From CAZPWF01 sp964590725 (GTDB lineage Bacteria > Patescibacteriota > Saccharimonadia > Saccharimonadales > JACQNP01), in contig CAZPWF010000004.1 in the NCBI GenBank assembly GCA_964590725.1, positions 1-64,000 of the forward strand: 64,000 nt of DNA, read 5' to 3'. Shown here in pieces: positions 26,546 through 35,162 of the stretch. The position numbers and the translations under genes were made by a program. The notes under the pieces are model-generated. The model worked only from the letters and a program-made list of their open reading frames with translations. It was not told the DNA's origin and made no database searches. Positions within the stretch are counted from its first letter, which is position 1; every line of letters starts with the position of its first letter.

Positions 26546-26589
26546 ACTGCAAATACGTTGTGGTTAACTCAACGAAAAGCATAAAAGGG

Positions 26590-26618
26590 TTGACAGGGAG
26601 TAACAGTAGTAATACTGT
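26590..26618 (+). promoter_or_regulatory. Promoter with palindrome over -10
   Basis: TTGACA (26590-26595), a 17-nt spacer and TACTGT (26613-26618) form a near-consensus sigma-70 type promoter. The inverted repeat AACAGTA-gtaa-TACTGTT overlaps the -10 and could be an operator. Its likely target is the wall protein gene at 26818. Confidence 0.6.
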
Positions 26619-26817
26619 TAAAAACAGTAGCACTTTAAACAACAAAAAGAGGAAAAAATAGAAGACCATCGCAAGTCTTTTATAGTCGGCAAGTAGTAAT
26701 TCTAGAATTAAGCTCTAGAATTTGGTTGCTGTTTTGGCGTATTTGCGTCACACAATGTTGTAGTTGTTTGCAGAATTACTGCGGTATTAACACAATCGGG
26801 AAAACAGAGGTACAAAC
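26619..26817 (+). promoter_or_regulatory. Long structured 5' leader of wall protein gene
   Basis: About 195 nt lie between the predicted start of transcription and the ATG. A 7-bp inverted repeat, TTCTAGA (26700-26706) with TCTAGAA (26714-26720), forms a hairpin. A GGTACAAAC stretch precedes the ATG. Most genes in the window have no leader, so this one stands out. It may be an mRNA stability or translation control element. No known riboswitch core was recognised. Confidence 0.4.
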
Positions 26818-28533
26818 ATGAAAAAATTAAAAAAACTAGTAGCTTTTAGCACATCTGTTCTACTTAGTGCTGCTTCGTTAATGATAATAATTCCTTCAAC
26901 TGCTCATGCAGCGGTAGATACATGTACTTGGACTGGCGGCGGAACTGCCGTGAGTGGCAAGTGGAATATGTCGGATGGAAATAACTGGACTGGCTGTGAC
27001 AATGGAACCGTACCAGAGGTTGGAGATGATTTGGTTTTCCCGGTTGGTGTAACAAACAGAACAATAAATAATGATTTTATTGCCGGAACCTCATTCAACT
27101 CTATTACATTCAATGGTAGCGTGTCTGACTACACCTTGTACAGCGTCTCTGGCAACGCATTTTCTGTGGCGGGAGGGATAACAGGATCGGTTACTGGTAC
27201 GGTAGAATTTGATATCAGTGCCAACCTTACACTTACCGGTCCACAGAGTATTAGTATGGCTGCAGATAACCTAGTCGCCGTCTTGGGTACCCTGGACATC
27301 GGATCTAACGCGATAAGTGTATCTGGAGCAGGCAATACGTATGTCCCTGGTGTTTTAGGTGGTTCAGGGGCAATAACTAAGTCTGGTTTAGGTTATTTAT
27401 CTCTTAATGGGAGCAATATTGCCTACAGCGGCTCAATAGTTGTTAATGCTGGTATGCTAGTCGCTGGGAATAATAATGCACTGGGAACAAACAGTGGAGA
27501 CACTACTGTCAATGATGGTGCGAACATAGAATTTCAATCATGTACAAGTGGCCTAAGTATCGGTGAAAATATTACACTTAGCGGAAGTAGTTCAGATACC
27601 ACAAGTATAGTACCAGTACCAAAAATGAAGTTTAACATACCGAAATGTATCGGCGGCGGTGGTGTTGTTGGTGTCACATACGGGGTTGCCAGTAATGATG
27701 ACGGCTCATCAAGCTTTACAGGCACGCTAACTTTGCAAAACGATATAACAGTGGGCGCAATTGGTGATGCCAATATAACGGGCGCAATTGTTGGGAATCA
27801 CAAAATTAATCTTGTGCCCGGCTATGTAGGTAAAGTTAATATCAATAGTTCCGCAAACGGCTCCTCTACACCTAATGGAGTATACAAGCCAGATAAAATG
27901 AAGGTAACACTTTCAGATGATTTACCTACGACTAATATAAACATAATAAACGCTGAAGTTACGGTTGATGGTAAAAGGGGCGATGTCTCCTTGAGCTTCG
28001 GTGGAATACTCAGGGGGCACGGTACGGTTAAAAGTATCATGTCTGATACGACATCTACTATTGCTCCAGGTAATTCGCCAGGCTGTTTAAATAGTGGTGA
28101 CGCAATGGTTCCAAATCTAGATGTAGAACTTGGCGGCACTACAGTATGTGACGGCTACGACCAGCTTAACGTCACGGGCACGGTAAGTCTTAACGGCTCA
28201 CTTACGACATCATTTTATGGTGGCTTCACGCCTAAAGCTGGTGATACCTTTGTAATTGTAAAAAATGATGGCTCTGACGCAATAACCGGCACATTCGCTG
28301 GGCTTCCAGAAGGTGCAACAGTAACTGTTGATGGAGTTAATTTCAAGATTACTTATGCTGGTGGCGAAGGTGGTAACGATGTCGTTCTAACTGTCGCATC
28401 AGTGCCAGCTACTCCAAACACAGGATTTGGCACTATCGTTACAGCTAACCCACTTCTAACATTTATTGCTACTACGATTCTAGCTGGTGGAATATTGGTA
28501 GTATCAAAAAAATACCAGACGTTAACAAAATAA
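26818..28533 (+). CDS. Sortase-anchored surface protein with beta-strand repeats
   Basis: The 571-aa protein has a signal peptide (about 1-32, ending SLMIIIPSTAHAA). The long Gly/Ser/Thr/Asn-rich beta region includes an autotransporter-associated repeat (ITKSGLGYLSLNG...GSIVVNAGMLVAGNNNALG). The C-terminus is a classic sorting signal: TPNTG, a hydrophobic segment (LLTFIATTILAGGILVV) and a basic tail (SKKYQTLTK). Two sortase-like genes follow directly, so they probably anchor it. It is expected on the cell wall, exposed to neighbours. Its exact ligand is unknown. Confidence 0.82.
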   Translation: MKKLKKLVAFSTSVLLSAASLMIIIPSTAHAAVDTCTWTGGGTAVSGKWNMSDGNNWTGCDNGTVPEVGDDLVFPVGVTNRTINNDFIAGTSFNSITFNGSVSDYTLYSVSGNAFSVAGGITGSVTGTVEFDISANLTLTGPQSISMAADNLVAVLGTLDIGSNAISVSGAGNTYVPGVLGGSGAITKSGLGYLSLNGSNIAYSGSIVVNAGMLVAGNNNALGTNSGDTTVNDGANIEFQSCTSGLSIGENITLSGSSSDTTSIVPVPKMKFNIPKCIGGGGVVGVTYGVASNDDGSSSFTGTLTLQNDITVGAIGDANITGAIVGNHKINLVPGYVGKVNINSSANGSSTPNGVYKPDKMKVTLSDDLPTTNINIINAEVTVDGKRGDVSLSFGGILRGHGTVKSIMSDTTSTIAPGNSPGCLNSGDAMVPNLDVELGGTTVCDGYDQLNVTGTVSLNGSLTTSFYGGFTPKAGDTFVIVKNDGSDAITGTFAGLPEGATVTVDGVNFKITYAGGEGGNDVVLTVASVPATPNTGFGTIVTANPLLTFIATTILAGGILVVSKKYQTLTK

Positions 28534-28538
28534 AATAA

Positions 28539-28551
28539 GGGCTATAAGCCC
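28539..28551 (+). other. Short hairpin between surface gene and sortase
   Basis: GGGCT-ATA-AGCCC lies directly after the surface gene stop. There is no T-run, so it is not a clear terminator. It may act as an RNA processing or stability element within the unit. Confidence 0.35.
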
Positions 28552-28563
28552 ACAAGAAACAAA

Positions 28564-29787
28564 GTGAGTAGAAATAACATAAACATCGATTGTCAATCTG
28601 TGAGAGGAAACCTTCGCACATATCGCCGGCGCGAAGTCGCTAGGCCGCATAGAAACTCTAGGCCTGTAGATACGATTGATGATGTTAAAAATATTGATTA
28701 CTCGCCGGTTTCTTCTTCAAGACGAGTCAATGTCAAGGAACCTGTTCAACCAGTTCATGCTGTCAGTAGTATGCCTCTGACGTTTTCACCGGGATCAGAA
28801 GTAGTAAGAATAGAACCTCAGCGAATTATGTCAGAACCTGCGCAAGAATATTACGATCAGCAACAAGAAGTTATTTACTACAACCAAGAACAAGCACTTT
28901 CAGAAGAGGTTACTGAGGCGCAACTTACTCAAGAATTAGCACCAGAAGAGTTAGCAGAATCTTATCCAGAAGTTGATGAAGTTGAGGCGCTAATAGAGGA
29001 GATGAAGGAGCAGCCAGAAGAATACGATTATCATCAGGATGACGTGTTGGCCGATCAGCTTACTCAAATCAATTATGATGAACCACTTATAAAGAAAAAG
29101 CGCTTAAAATCTATCAAGTCAAAAAAATATAAATTTCTAGATATGCACTATGTTTTGCCATCGCTTGCGGTTTTGCTATTTGTTGTCGGCGCTGGCGTGG
29201 CTCTTCAGAGCTTTAGAACAAATAGGAATGTGCAGGCAGCTGCGAGTGGCGGTAATCAAGGTCAGCAGTCGGTTAATGGTGAAGACGCCCCGGATGAGCA
29301 AGAGCCAGACAGCACTGCGTTTACAAATTATCGTGTTGCCCCAGATGCACCTAGATATGTTAGGATTCCAAAAATTGGCGCAAACAATCGAGTTGTAAGC
29401 GTGGGAGTAAAGGCTAATAACGAACTCAAAACTCCAGGAAACGTGTTTGATGTTGGTTGGTACGAAAATAGTTCCAAGCCAGGACAGCCAGGTGCTACCT
29501 TGTTGGATGCTCATGTTCATGGGCCGACCAAGCCAGGTGCTTTTTATAATTTAAAGATACTTACAGAAGGTGATGAGGTTGAGATAGAGCGTGGCGACGG
29601 CAAACGAATTAAATACAGAGTTGTATCAAAAGAGACGGTACCCTACCAGCAAGTAGACATGGCAAAAGCTATGCGTTCACAAACAAAGGGTAAAAATGGA
29701 CTTAATATGATCACTTGTGGCGGTAAGTATAATAAAGATACGAAAACATACGAACAAAGGGTAATTGTTTATGCTGAGCAAGTATAA
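28564..29787 (+). CDS. Class-F-like sortase with long cytoplasmic N-terminus
   Basis: The 407-aa protein (GTG start) has a cytosolic region of about 190 residues rich in Glu/Gln, a basic stretch and one membrane helix (about 200-217). A C-terminal sortase domain follows. Catalytic residues are H317 (LLDAHVHG), C385 (LNMITCGG) and R399 (YEQRVIVYA). The motif style (GWYENSSKPGQPGAT, ITCGG) matches class F sortases known from Actinobacteria. It should cleave the TPNTG signal of the protein encoded just upstream. The acidic N-terminal extension is unusual for a sortase and might bind cytosolic partners. Confidence 0.88.
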   Translation: MSRNNINIDCQSVRGNLRTYRRREVARPHRNSRPVDTIDDVKNIDYSPVSSSRRVNVKEPVQPVHAVSSMPLTFSPGSEVVRIEPQRIMSEPAQEYYDQQQEVIYYNQEQALSEEVTEAQLTQELAPEELAESYPEVDEVEALIEEMKEQPEEYDYHQDDVLADQLTQINYDEPLIKKKRLKSIKSKKYKFLDMHYVLPSLAVLLFVVGAGVALQSFRTNRNVQAAASGGNQGQQSVNGEDAPDEQEPDSTAFTNYRVAPDAPRYVRIPKIGANNRVVSVGVKANNELKTPGNVFDVGWYENSSKPGQPGATLLDAHVHGPTKPGAFYNLKILTEGDEVEIERGDGKRIKYRVVSKETVPYQQVDMAKAMRSQTKGKNGLNMITCGGKYNKDTKTYEQRVIVYAEQV

Positions 29788-29819
29788 TTCCAAAATAGTT
29801 TTTGAAAGCGGCTATTACT

Positions 29820-30719
29820 ATGTCTAGGCGAGATAGAATAAGTAGTTTCACCAGGCCATCTGAACGTTATTCTCGAATAAAGCCACGTCGTACTAGTAAT
29901 GATGAAAGTTCGGTTTCTCGCGAGCAACAGTCTCATACCACTGTGTCGCCGTCAAAAGGTCATGTTTTGCCGTCACGTACGTTAAATTCTCCTAATCCTA
30001 TTGATAAAAAACAACACAAATCTAAGGTATTGCACAGAAACGGCTTGAATAAATTACCTAAGTACAAACCAATCAAAAAAAGTAAACGCAAGGCTATACT
30101 CTTTACTGCTTCGGCTATGTCCGTGATTGTTATGATGTCGTTTTTAGGTGGACTTACTTATTGGGGCGTCGAACACAGACACCAGATTGCAGCCAAGGTT
30201 AAAGCTCCAACTGTAAAGAATTATGGTACAGAGAATTCAGCCGTTATGGGTGTGCAACACAACCAATCTTATATACCAGACTTGCCGGTTATGCTGTATA
30301 TAGATCGAATGGGCTTAACAGCTGACATTAAAGCTGTTGGTGGAACAGACAAAGAAATTAAACCCACGGAAGACATTAATAATGTTGGATGGTTCGAAGG
30401 CAGTAGCAAGCCGGGATCTGGAGGTGCAATAGTAATTGCCGGGCATATCTCTGGCGGCGGGATGCAAGGAGCGATGTATAAAGTAAATATGTTGGGTGTG
30501 GGTGACAACGTTCAGGTAAGAACAAAAGACGGCCAGGTATTTAATTATAAAGTTTATAAAACAAAAACTTATGACCATGATAGCTTTATAATGGATGAGA
30601 TATTAAAATCTGCAATTCCAAGTAGAGAGGGGCTCAATATACTTACCTTTACTGACAAATTTGATGTCAGGGTCCGTCGTTTTGAGCAGCGCTTAGTTGT
30701 GTTTGCCGTCAAAGAATAA
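29820..30719 (+). CDS. Sortase homologue lacking the catalytic cysteine
   Basis: The chosen start is ATG 29820; a TTG at 29802 is also possible. The 299-aa protein has a basic cytosolic N-terminus, one membrane helix (near residues 95-118) and a sortase domain parallel to its neighbour. H209 (IAGHISGG) and R291 (FEQRLVVFA) are kept, but the nucleophile position is F277 (GLNILTFTDKF), codon TTT at 30648-30650. The two domains align here without gaps. It therefore cannot act as a normal transpeptidase. It may be a regulator, partner or substrate holder of the active sortase, or a decaying duplicate, but the frame is intact. Confidence 0.82.
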   Translation: MSRRDRISSFTRPSERYSRIKPRRTSNDESSVSREQQSHTTVSPSKGHVLPSRTLNSPNPIDKKQHKSKVLHRNGLNKLPKYKPIKKSKRKAILFTASAMSVIVMMSFLGGLTYWGVEHRHQIAAKVKAPTVKNYGTENSAVMGVQHNQSYIPDLPVMLYIDRMGLTADIKAVGGTDKEIKPTEDINNVGWFEGSSKPGSGGAIVIAGHISGGGMQGAMYKVNMLGVGDNVQVRTKDGQVFNYKVYKTKTYDHDSFIMDEILKSAIPSREGLNILTFTDKFDVRVRRFEQRLVVFAVKE

Positions 30720-30892
30720 ATTGACCTCACTTAATTGTTCAGAGTATAGTTATTGCTAGGATTGATTGCAGATTTGGGAGCAAAATCCGACACATTGTTT
30801 AATATAATATTTTCGATAATCAGATCTAACTATTCAACTAAAGAAGTGATAGTGATTGTTGGCGTAGATCTGCACGATAGAAAGGACAATCT

Positions 30893-32407
30893 ATGGTTCC
30901 AATTACCATAGTGCTCGCTTTGGCTGGTATTGCTGTTGGCTTTGGTGCGAGTACTGTTACGACAAAAAAGAAGCTTGGCTCGGCGGAGCAACAAGCACAA
31001 AAAGAGCTGGAAAAGGCTAAAAAAGAAGCTGCAAAACTCACAGATCAGGCGCGTGCTGAAGCCGCAACTGTCGCAGATCAAGCACGTAAGGACGAAGTAT
31101 CTCGTCGCAAAGAATTCAAAGAAATTGAACAGCGCCTACTGGATAGAGAAGAATCACTTGATAAAAAGCTTGATCAACTAGACAAGCGCTCGGAATCACT
31201 TCGTAAAGGCGAGGACGAGGTGGAGTCATTAAAAAATGAAATTCGTGAAATTCGGGGTCGACAACAAGAAAAGCTTGAAAAGATTGCAAAATTGACTAAG
31301 TCTGATGCTGCCGATAAGTTGATGGCTATGACCGAAAAAGACATTCGCGAAGATCTTACTGGGCTGGTAGCAAAACTTCAGCGCGAAGCTCAAGACCAGG
31401 CTGAGGATCAAGCAGCGTTTATCATTACTTCAGCAATGGAACGAATGGCAAGTGAAGTCACAGCCGAGCGTACTATTTCATCTCTAAAGCTGTCGGACGA
31501 AGAAATGAAGGGTCGAATTATAGGTAAAGAAGGGCGAAATATTCAAGCCTTACAACGAGCTACTGGTGTAGATATTATGGTTGATGATACTCCTGGTATG
31601 ATCGTATTTTCTAGTTTTGATCCAGTTAGACGTGAAGTTGCTCGTCAGACACTCGAATTACTCATGAAAGACGGACGAATACACCCAGGCCGAATCGAAG
31701 AAGTGGTTGAAAAAGCTCAGAAGAACGTTCAAAAGGATGTTATGCGTGCAGGTGAAGATGCAGCTAGAGAAGTTGGTATTATAGGTATACCAAAAGAAAT
31801 ATTGCAATTACTTGGCGAGCTAAAATATCGAACATCATATGGTCAAAACGTTCTTAAGCATAGTACTGAAATGGCACATATTGCTGGCATAATTGCCGAA
31901 GAAGTTGGTGCAGACGTAAAGACTACAAAATATGCTGCACTTGTTCACGACTTGGGCAAAGCGCTAACACACAAAATGGAAGGTAAGCATCACCATATTA
32001 GCGGCGAAATGTTGCGTAAATACGGAGCGCCAGAGGCAGTTTGTCATGCAGCAGAAGCACATCACGACGATATGGAGGCAACTACGGTCGAGGCGTTAAT
32101 AGTTCGTGTGGTTGATGCTATTAGTGCGTCAAGACCTGGTGCTAGAAATATTAGTGCAGAGAACTTCGTGGAGCGTATGCGTGAGCTCGAAAATGTGGCT
32201 CTCGGTTTTGGAGGCATAGAAAAAGCCTACGCAATTAGTGCCGGACGAGAAGTTCGCGTGTTTGTACGACCAACCGATATTGATGATTTGGGAGCTATTA
32301 AGCTCGCGCGTGATATTTCTACTAAGATTGAGTCGACGATGCAATATCCAGGAACAATCAAGGTTAATGTTATTCGCGAAACCCGCGCTGTAGAATTCGC
32401 CAAGTAG
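30893..32407 (+). CDS. rny: Ribonuclease Y
   Basis: The 504-aa protein has an N-terminal membrane helix (PITIVLALAGIAVGFGAS), a long coiled coil (about 30-190), a KH domain (GRIIGKEGRNIQALQRATGV) and an HD domain (LKHSTEMAH...ALVHDLGKAL). All are in the order and size of RNase Y, the membrane-bound endonuclease that starts mRNA decay. A TATAAT box near 30800 and AAAGGAC before the ATG show a leadered mRNA. It is the first gene of a five-gene unit ending in ymdB, its known functional partner in Bacillus. Confidence 0.96.
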   Translation: MVPITIVLALAGIAVGFGASTVTTKKKLGSAEQQAQKELEKAKKEAAKLTDQARAEAATVADQARKDEVSRRKEFKEIEQRLLDREESLDKKLDQLDKRSESLRKGEDEVESLKNEIREIRGRQQEKLEKIAKLTKSDAADKLMAMTEKDIREDLTGLVAKLQREAQDQAEDQAAFIITSAMERMASEVTAERTISSLKLSDEEMKGRIIGKEGRNIQALQRATGVDIMVDDTPGMIVFSSFDPVRREVARQTLELLMKDGRIHPGRIEEVVEKAQKNVQKDVMRAGEDAAREVGIIGIPKEILQLLGELKYRTSYGQNVLKHSTEMAHIAGIIAEEVGADVKTTKYAALVHDLGKALTHKMEGKHHHISGEMLRKYGAPEAVCHAAEAHHDDMEATTVEALIVRVVDAISASRPGARNISAENFVERMRELENVALGFGGIEKAYAISAGREVRVFVRPTDIDDLGAIKLARDISTKIESTMQYPGTIKVNVIRETRAVEFAK

Positions 32408-32419
32408 TAGGTAAATCTT

Positions 32420-33022
32420 GTGATAAAGGCAGTTTTATTCGACTACGGAGGAGTGCTATCTAAGGGCGGGCGAAGCGTCGGCAAGGATATAGCAGACGCA
32501 TTGAATATTCCATTGAAAAAACTCAGATATCAAGATCTAAATATCCAGTTTAGACGTGGATCAATCACAGAAGATGAGTTTTTCGATACATTAAATGAGC
32601 GTCACAACGGTGACGGTACTCTTCGTGATAGATTAATGAATAACGTTGCGCTATATCAAAAAGAAGAACTAGTGTATGATTTGGCCCAAAAACTTAGGGG
32701 AAAAGGAATTGTTACTGCTGTATTCTCAAACGTCTATAAGCCGACGGCAGAAAAATTACGTTCCTTGGGGTTATACGACGGCTTCGACCCAATTATATTG
32801 TCATGTGATGAAGGTTGCGCAAAGCCAGATATTGAGTTCTATCAGATTGCATTTGATCGCTTAGGCTTGCAGTCACAAGAGATTTTATTGATCGATGATC
32901 AAGATAAGTGCTTAATCCCTGCAAAAAAGCTAGGAATCAAAACTATTAAATCACTAACAGCCGAACAAGTTGTTAGTGATGCCGAAGAACTTTTTGTGCA
33001 GGAAAATAACATAACACTCTAA
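32420..33022 (+). CDS. HAD-family hydrolase
   Basis: The 200-aa protein (GTG start) shows HAD motif I (VLFDYGGVLSKGG, where Gly replaces the second Asp, as in many class IA members), motif II (VFSNVYKPT), the Lys in CAKPD and motif IV (LLIDDQDKC). It is probably a phosphatase or dehalogenase-type enzyme; the substrate is unknown. It follows rny after 12 nt. Confidence 0.85.
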   Translation: MIKAVLFDYGGVLSKGGRSVGKDIADALNIPLKKLRYQDLNIQFRRGSITEDEFFDTLNERHNGDGTLRDRLMNNVALYQKEELVYDLAQKLRGKGIVTAVFSNVYKPTAEKLRSLGLYDGFDPIILSCDEGCAKPDIEFYQIAFDRLGLQSQEILLIDDQDKCLIPAKKLGIKTIKSLTAEQVVSDAEELFVQENNITL

Positions 33023-33041
33023 ACTCAGTTACAATAAGTGT

Positions 33042-33644
33042 ATGCAGACAGAGATTGAAGTAAAGTTTTTAAATGTTGATTTTGATAAAGTTCGAGAAAA
33101 ATTGACCTCCATCGGCGCTAACTGCATGGTTCCGATGAGAATGATGAGACGAGTTGTAATTGATTATCCGGATCGTAGAATGCAGTCCAAACAGGATGGC
33201 TGGATTCGTATTCGCGATGAAGGTGACAAGATTACTCTTACGTACAAACAAACTACCGAGCATGAATTTGGTGGCGCCAAAGAGATTGAGGTAGAGGTAA
33301 GTGATTATCAAAAAACAATTGATATATTTTTGGCTGCTGGAATGGAGATTCATACCGATCAAGAAACAAGACGCGAAACATGGGAACTTGATGGCGTAGA
33401 GATCGTGCTCGATGAATGGCCATGGCTAAATCCGTTCATTGAAATTGAAGGTGAAACCGAAAAAGCTGTTCAAGATATGGCAAAAAAACTTGGATATGAT
33501 TGGAAAGATGCTATTTTTGGTAGTGTTACGGTCGCTTACAGGCACCAGTACCCAAATATTACAGAGATTGGTGAGAGAATTTCAACTGTTCCAGAGATAA
33601 AATTCAATCTACCGGAACCTGTTTGGTTCGATAAGGAAAATTAA
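33042..33644 (+). CDS. CYTH-domain protein
   Basis: The 200-aa protein starts with EIEVKFL, the ExExK motif of the CYTH superfamily. Alternating charged strands follow (KITLTYKQT, AKEIEVEVSDY, VEIVLDEWPWLNPFIEIEGE). Members hydrolyse triphosphates such as thiamine triphosphate or inorganic triphosphate, or make cAMP. The substrate is not readable here. A TACAAT box (33030-33035) ends 6 nt before the ATG, so it has an internal leaderless promoter. Its stop overlaps the next gene by 1 nt. Confidence 0.86.
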   Translation: MQTEIEVKFLNVDFDKVREKLTSIGANCMVPMRMMRRVVIDYPDRRMQSKQDGWIRIRDEGDKITLTYKQTTEHEFGGAKEIEVEVSDYQKTIDIFLAAGMEIHTDQETRRETWELDGVEIVLDEWPWLNPFIEIEGETEKAVQDMAKKLGYDWKDAIFGSVTVAYRHQYPNITEIGERISTVPEIKFNLPEPVWFDKEN

Positions 33645-34198
33645 TGAAATTTGTTATATTGCATGGTACGTCATCTAATCACGACAGTAACTGGTTCCCT
33701 TGGCTGAAATCAGAGCTTGAAGCTCTTGGTCACAAAGTATGGGTGCCCGACTTGCCTGATTCTGATATGCCAAATATAGATAAATACAACGAGTTTTTGA
33801 TTTCTAGTGGATGGGATTTCAATAACAATATTCTAATCGGGCATTCATCAGGTGCGGTGGCTATTAATGGGTTACTCCAGGAATTGACAGATAATGTTAA
33901 TGTTGAGGCTGCTATTTTGGTCGGGTCGTTTAGAGGTGATCTGGGCTGGGATTCGTTACACGGAGTTGATATACCATTTGATTTTAATAAAATAAAAAAC
34001 AAGTCACGAAGGTTTTTTGTGATCCATTCAGACAATGATCCGTATTGCCCAGTCGAAGGAGCTCAATGGATTTCAGAAAAACTTGGGGCAGAGTTTATGG
34101 AATTATCAAATATGCAACATTTTAGCTATCAATTAGATAAAAAATTTGCGAAGTTTCCCGAATTATTGGATTTGATAAAGGACAAGGTTTTATCGTGA
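33644..34198 (+). CDS. Alpha/beta hydrolase of RBBP9/YdeN type
   Basis: The 184-aa protein has an HGT start, the nucleophile elbow GHSSGA, an acid in HSDNDPYCP and a catalytic His in NMQHFSYQ. This small alpha/beta hydrolase layout matches the RBBP9/YdeN group (serine hydrolases of unclear substrate). It lies between the CYTH gene (TAATG overlap) and ymdB (4-nt overlap). Confidence 0.85.
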   Translation: MKFVILHGTSSNHDSNWFPWLKSELEALGHKVWVPDLPDSDMPNIDKYNEFLISSGWDFNNNILIGHSSGAVAINGLLQELTDNVNVEAAILVGSFRGDLGWDSLHGVDIPFDFNKIKNKSRRFFVIHSDNDPYCPVEGAQWISEKLGAEFMELSNMQHFSYQLDKKFAKFPELLDLIKDKVLS

Positions 34199-34977
34199 AG
34201 ATTCTTTATATAGGCGACATTATGGCTGAATCGGGCATAAAAACTGTCGAAGAAGTTTTACCAGAAGTTCGTAGAGAATATAGTCCTGATCTAATAATAG
34301 CCCAAGCTGAAAATGTATCAGACGGTAAGGGTATGACAATTTCAGATATGAAGCGACTTCAGAAAATTGGTATTGATTTCTTTACTGGCGGCAATCACAC
34401 GCCTGCAAAAGATGAGCTCAATAGTTTATTGCAAGATCCAAACTCTCCTGTAATAGGTCCAGCAAATATGCCCGACTGCCCCGGAAAGGGTTGGAAATAT
34501 TTAGATACAAAGTTTGGCAAAACTATGTTTATATCAATAATGGGTGCCAAGGTAGGCAAAGTAGTCGAGATGCGTAATCCCTTACAGTCAATCGATGAGA
34601 TTATTGCCCAGAGAGATAGTGACACAAAATACACAGTTCTAAATTATCATGGAGATTTTAGCAGCGAAAAACGGGTGGCCGGGTACTATTTGGATGGTCG
34701 CGTCACGGCGGTTGTCGGAGATCACTGGCATGTTCCTACGGCTGATGCAATGATTTTACCAAAAGGTACAGCTCATATAACTGATGTTGGAATGTGCGGC
34801 AGCCTTCATTCTAGTCTGGGTGTAACATTTGATTCTGTTGTTCCGAGATGGAGAGATGGGGTAGTTAATAAAAACGAATTTGCGACAGAGCGACCTTATC
34901 AGTTTAACGCTGTATTAATCGAAGCTGGGGACGATGGCTTAGCAAACTCAATTCAGCATATACAAAAAATCGTTTAG
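34195..34977 (+). CDS. ymdB: YmdB-family metallophosphoesterase
   Basis: The 260-aa protein (GTG start) has the family motifs: GDIMAESG with D8, QAENVSDGKGM, GGNHTPA, NYHGDFSSEK and VGDHWHVPTAD. These supply the two-metal site of TIGR00282-type phosphodiesterases. YmdB in Bacillus hydrolyses cyclic nucleotides in vitro and works with RNase Y. Here it shares an operon with rny, which supports the same partnership. It ends 4 nt inside the convergent small gene. Confidence 0.9.
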   Translation: MKILYIGDIMAESGIKTVEEVLPEVRREYSPDLIIAQAENVSDGKGMTISDMKRLQKIGIDFFTGGNHTPAKDELNSLLQDPNSPVIGPANMPDCPGKGWKYLDTKFGKTMFISIMGAKVGKVVEMRNPLQSIDEIIAQRDSDTKYTVLNYHGDFSSEKRVAGYYLDGRVTAVVGDHWHVPTADAMILPKGTAHITDVGMCGSLHSSLGVTFDSVVPRWRDGVVNKNEFATERPYQFNAVLIEAGDDGLANSIQHIQKIV

Positions 34978-35162
34978 ACTTCTTGCTTACCGCCAAAACC
35001 AATATATGCAATCAGAACACTCGCCAACATGTCGATTATAACGATTTTTATTAAGGGTATTTCTTGGTTGATTGCCAACAGCGCGGCAGAACCAAGCCAG
35101 ATCGTGACAATTACCCCGGCGGTGTAGGGATATTTTATAAAAAGTAAAAATTCTTTAAGCAT
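34974..35162 (-). CDS. Small two-helix membrane protein after ubiB
   Basis: The 62-aa product has two hydrophobic helices (about 10-30 and 36-56). Its ATG lies 8 nt inside the end of the ubiB-like gene, so it is translated from the same mRNA. Family unknown. A second small two-helix protein precedes ubiB. Confidence 0.6.
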   Translation of the reverse strand: MLKEFLLFIKYPYTAGVIVTIWLGSAALLAINQEIPLIKIVIIDMLASVLIAYIGFGGKQEV

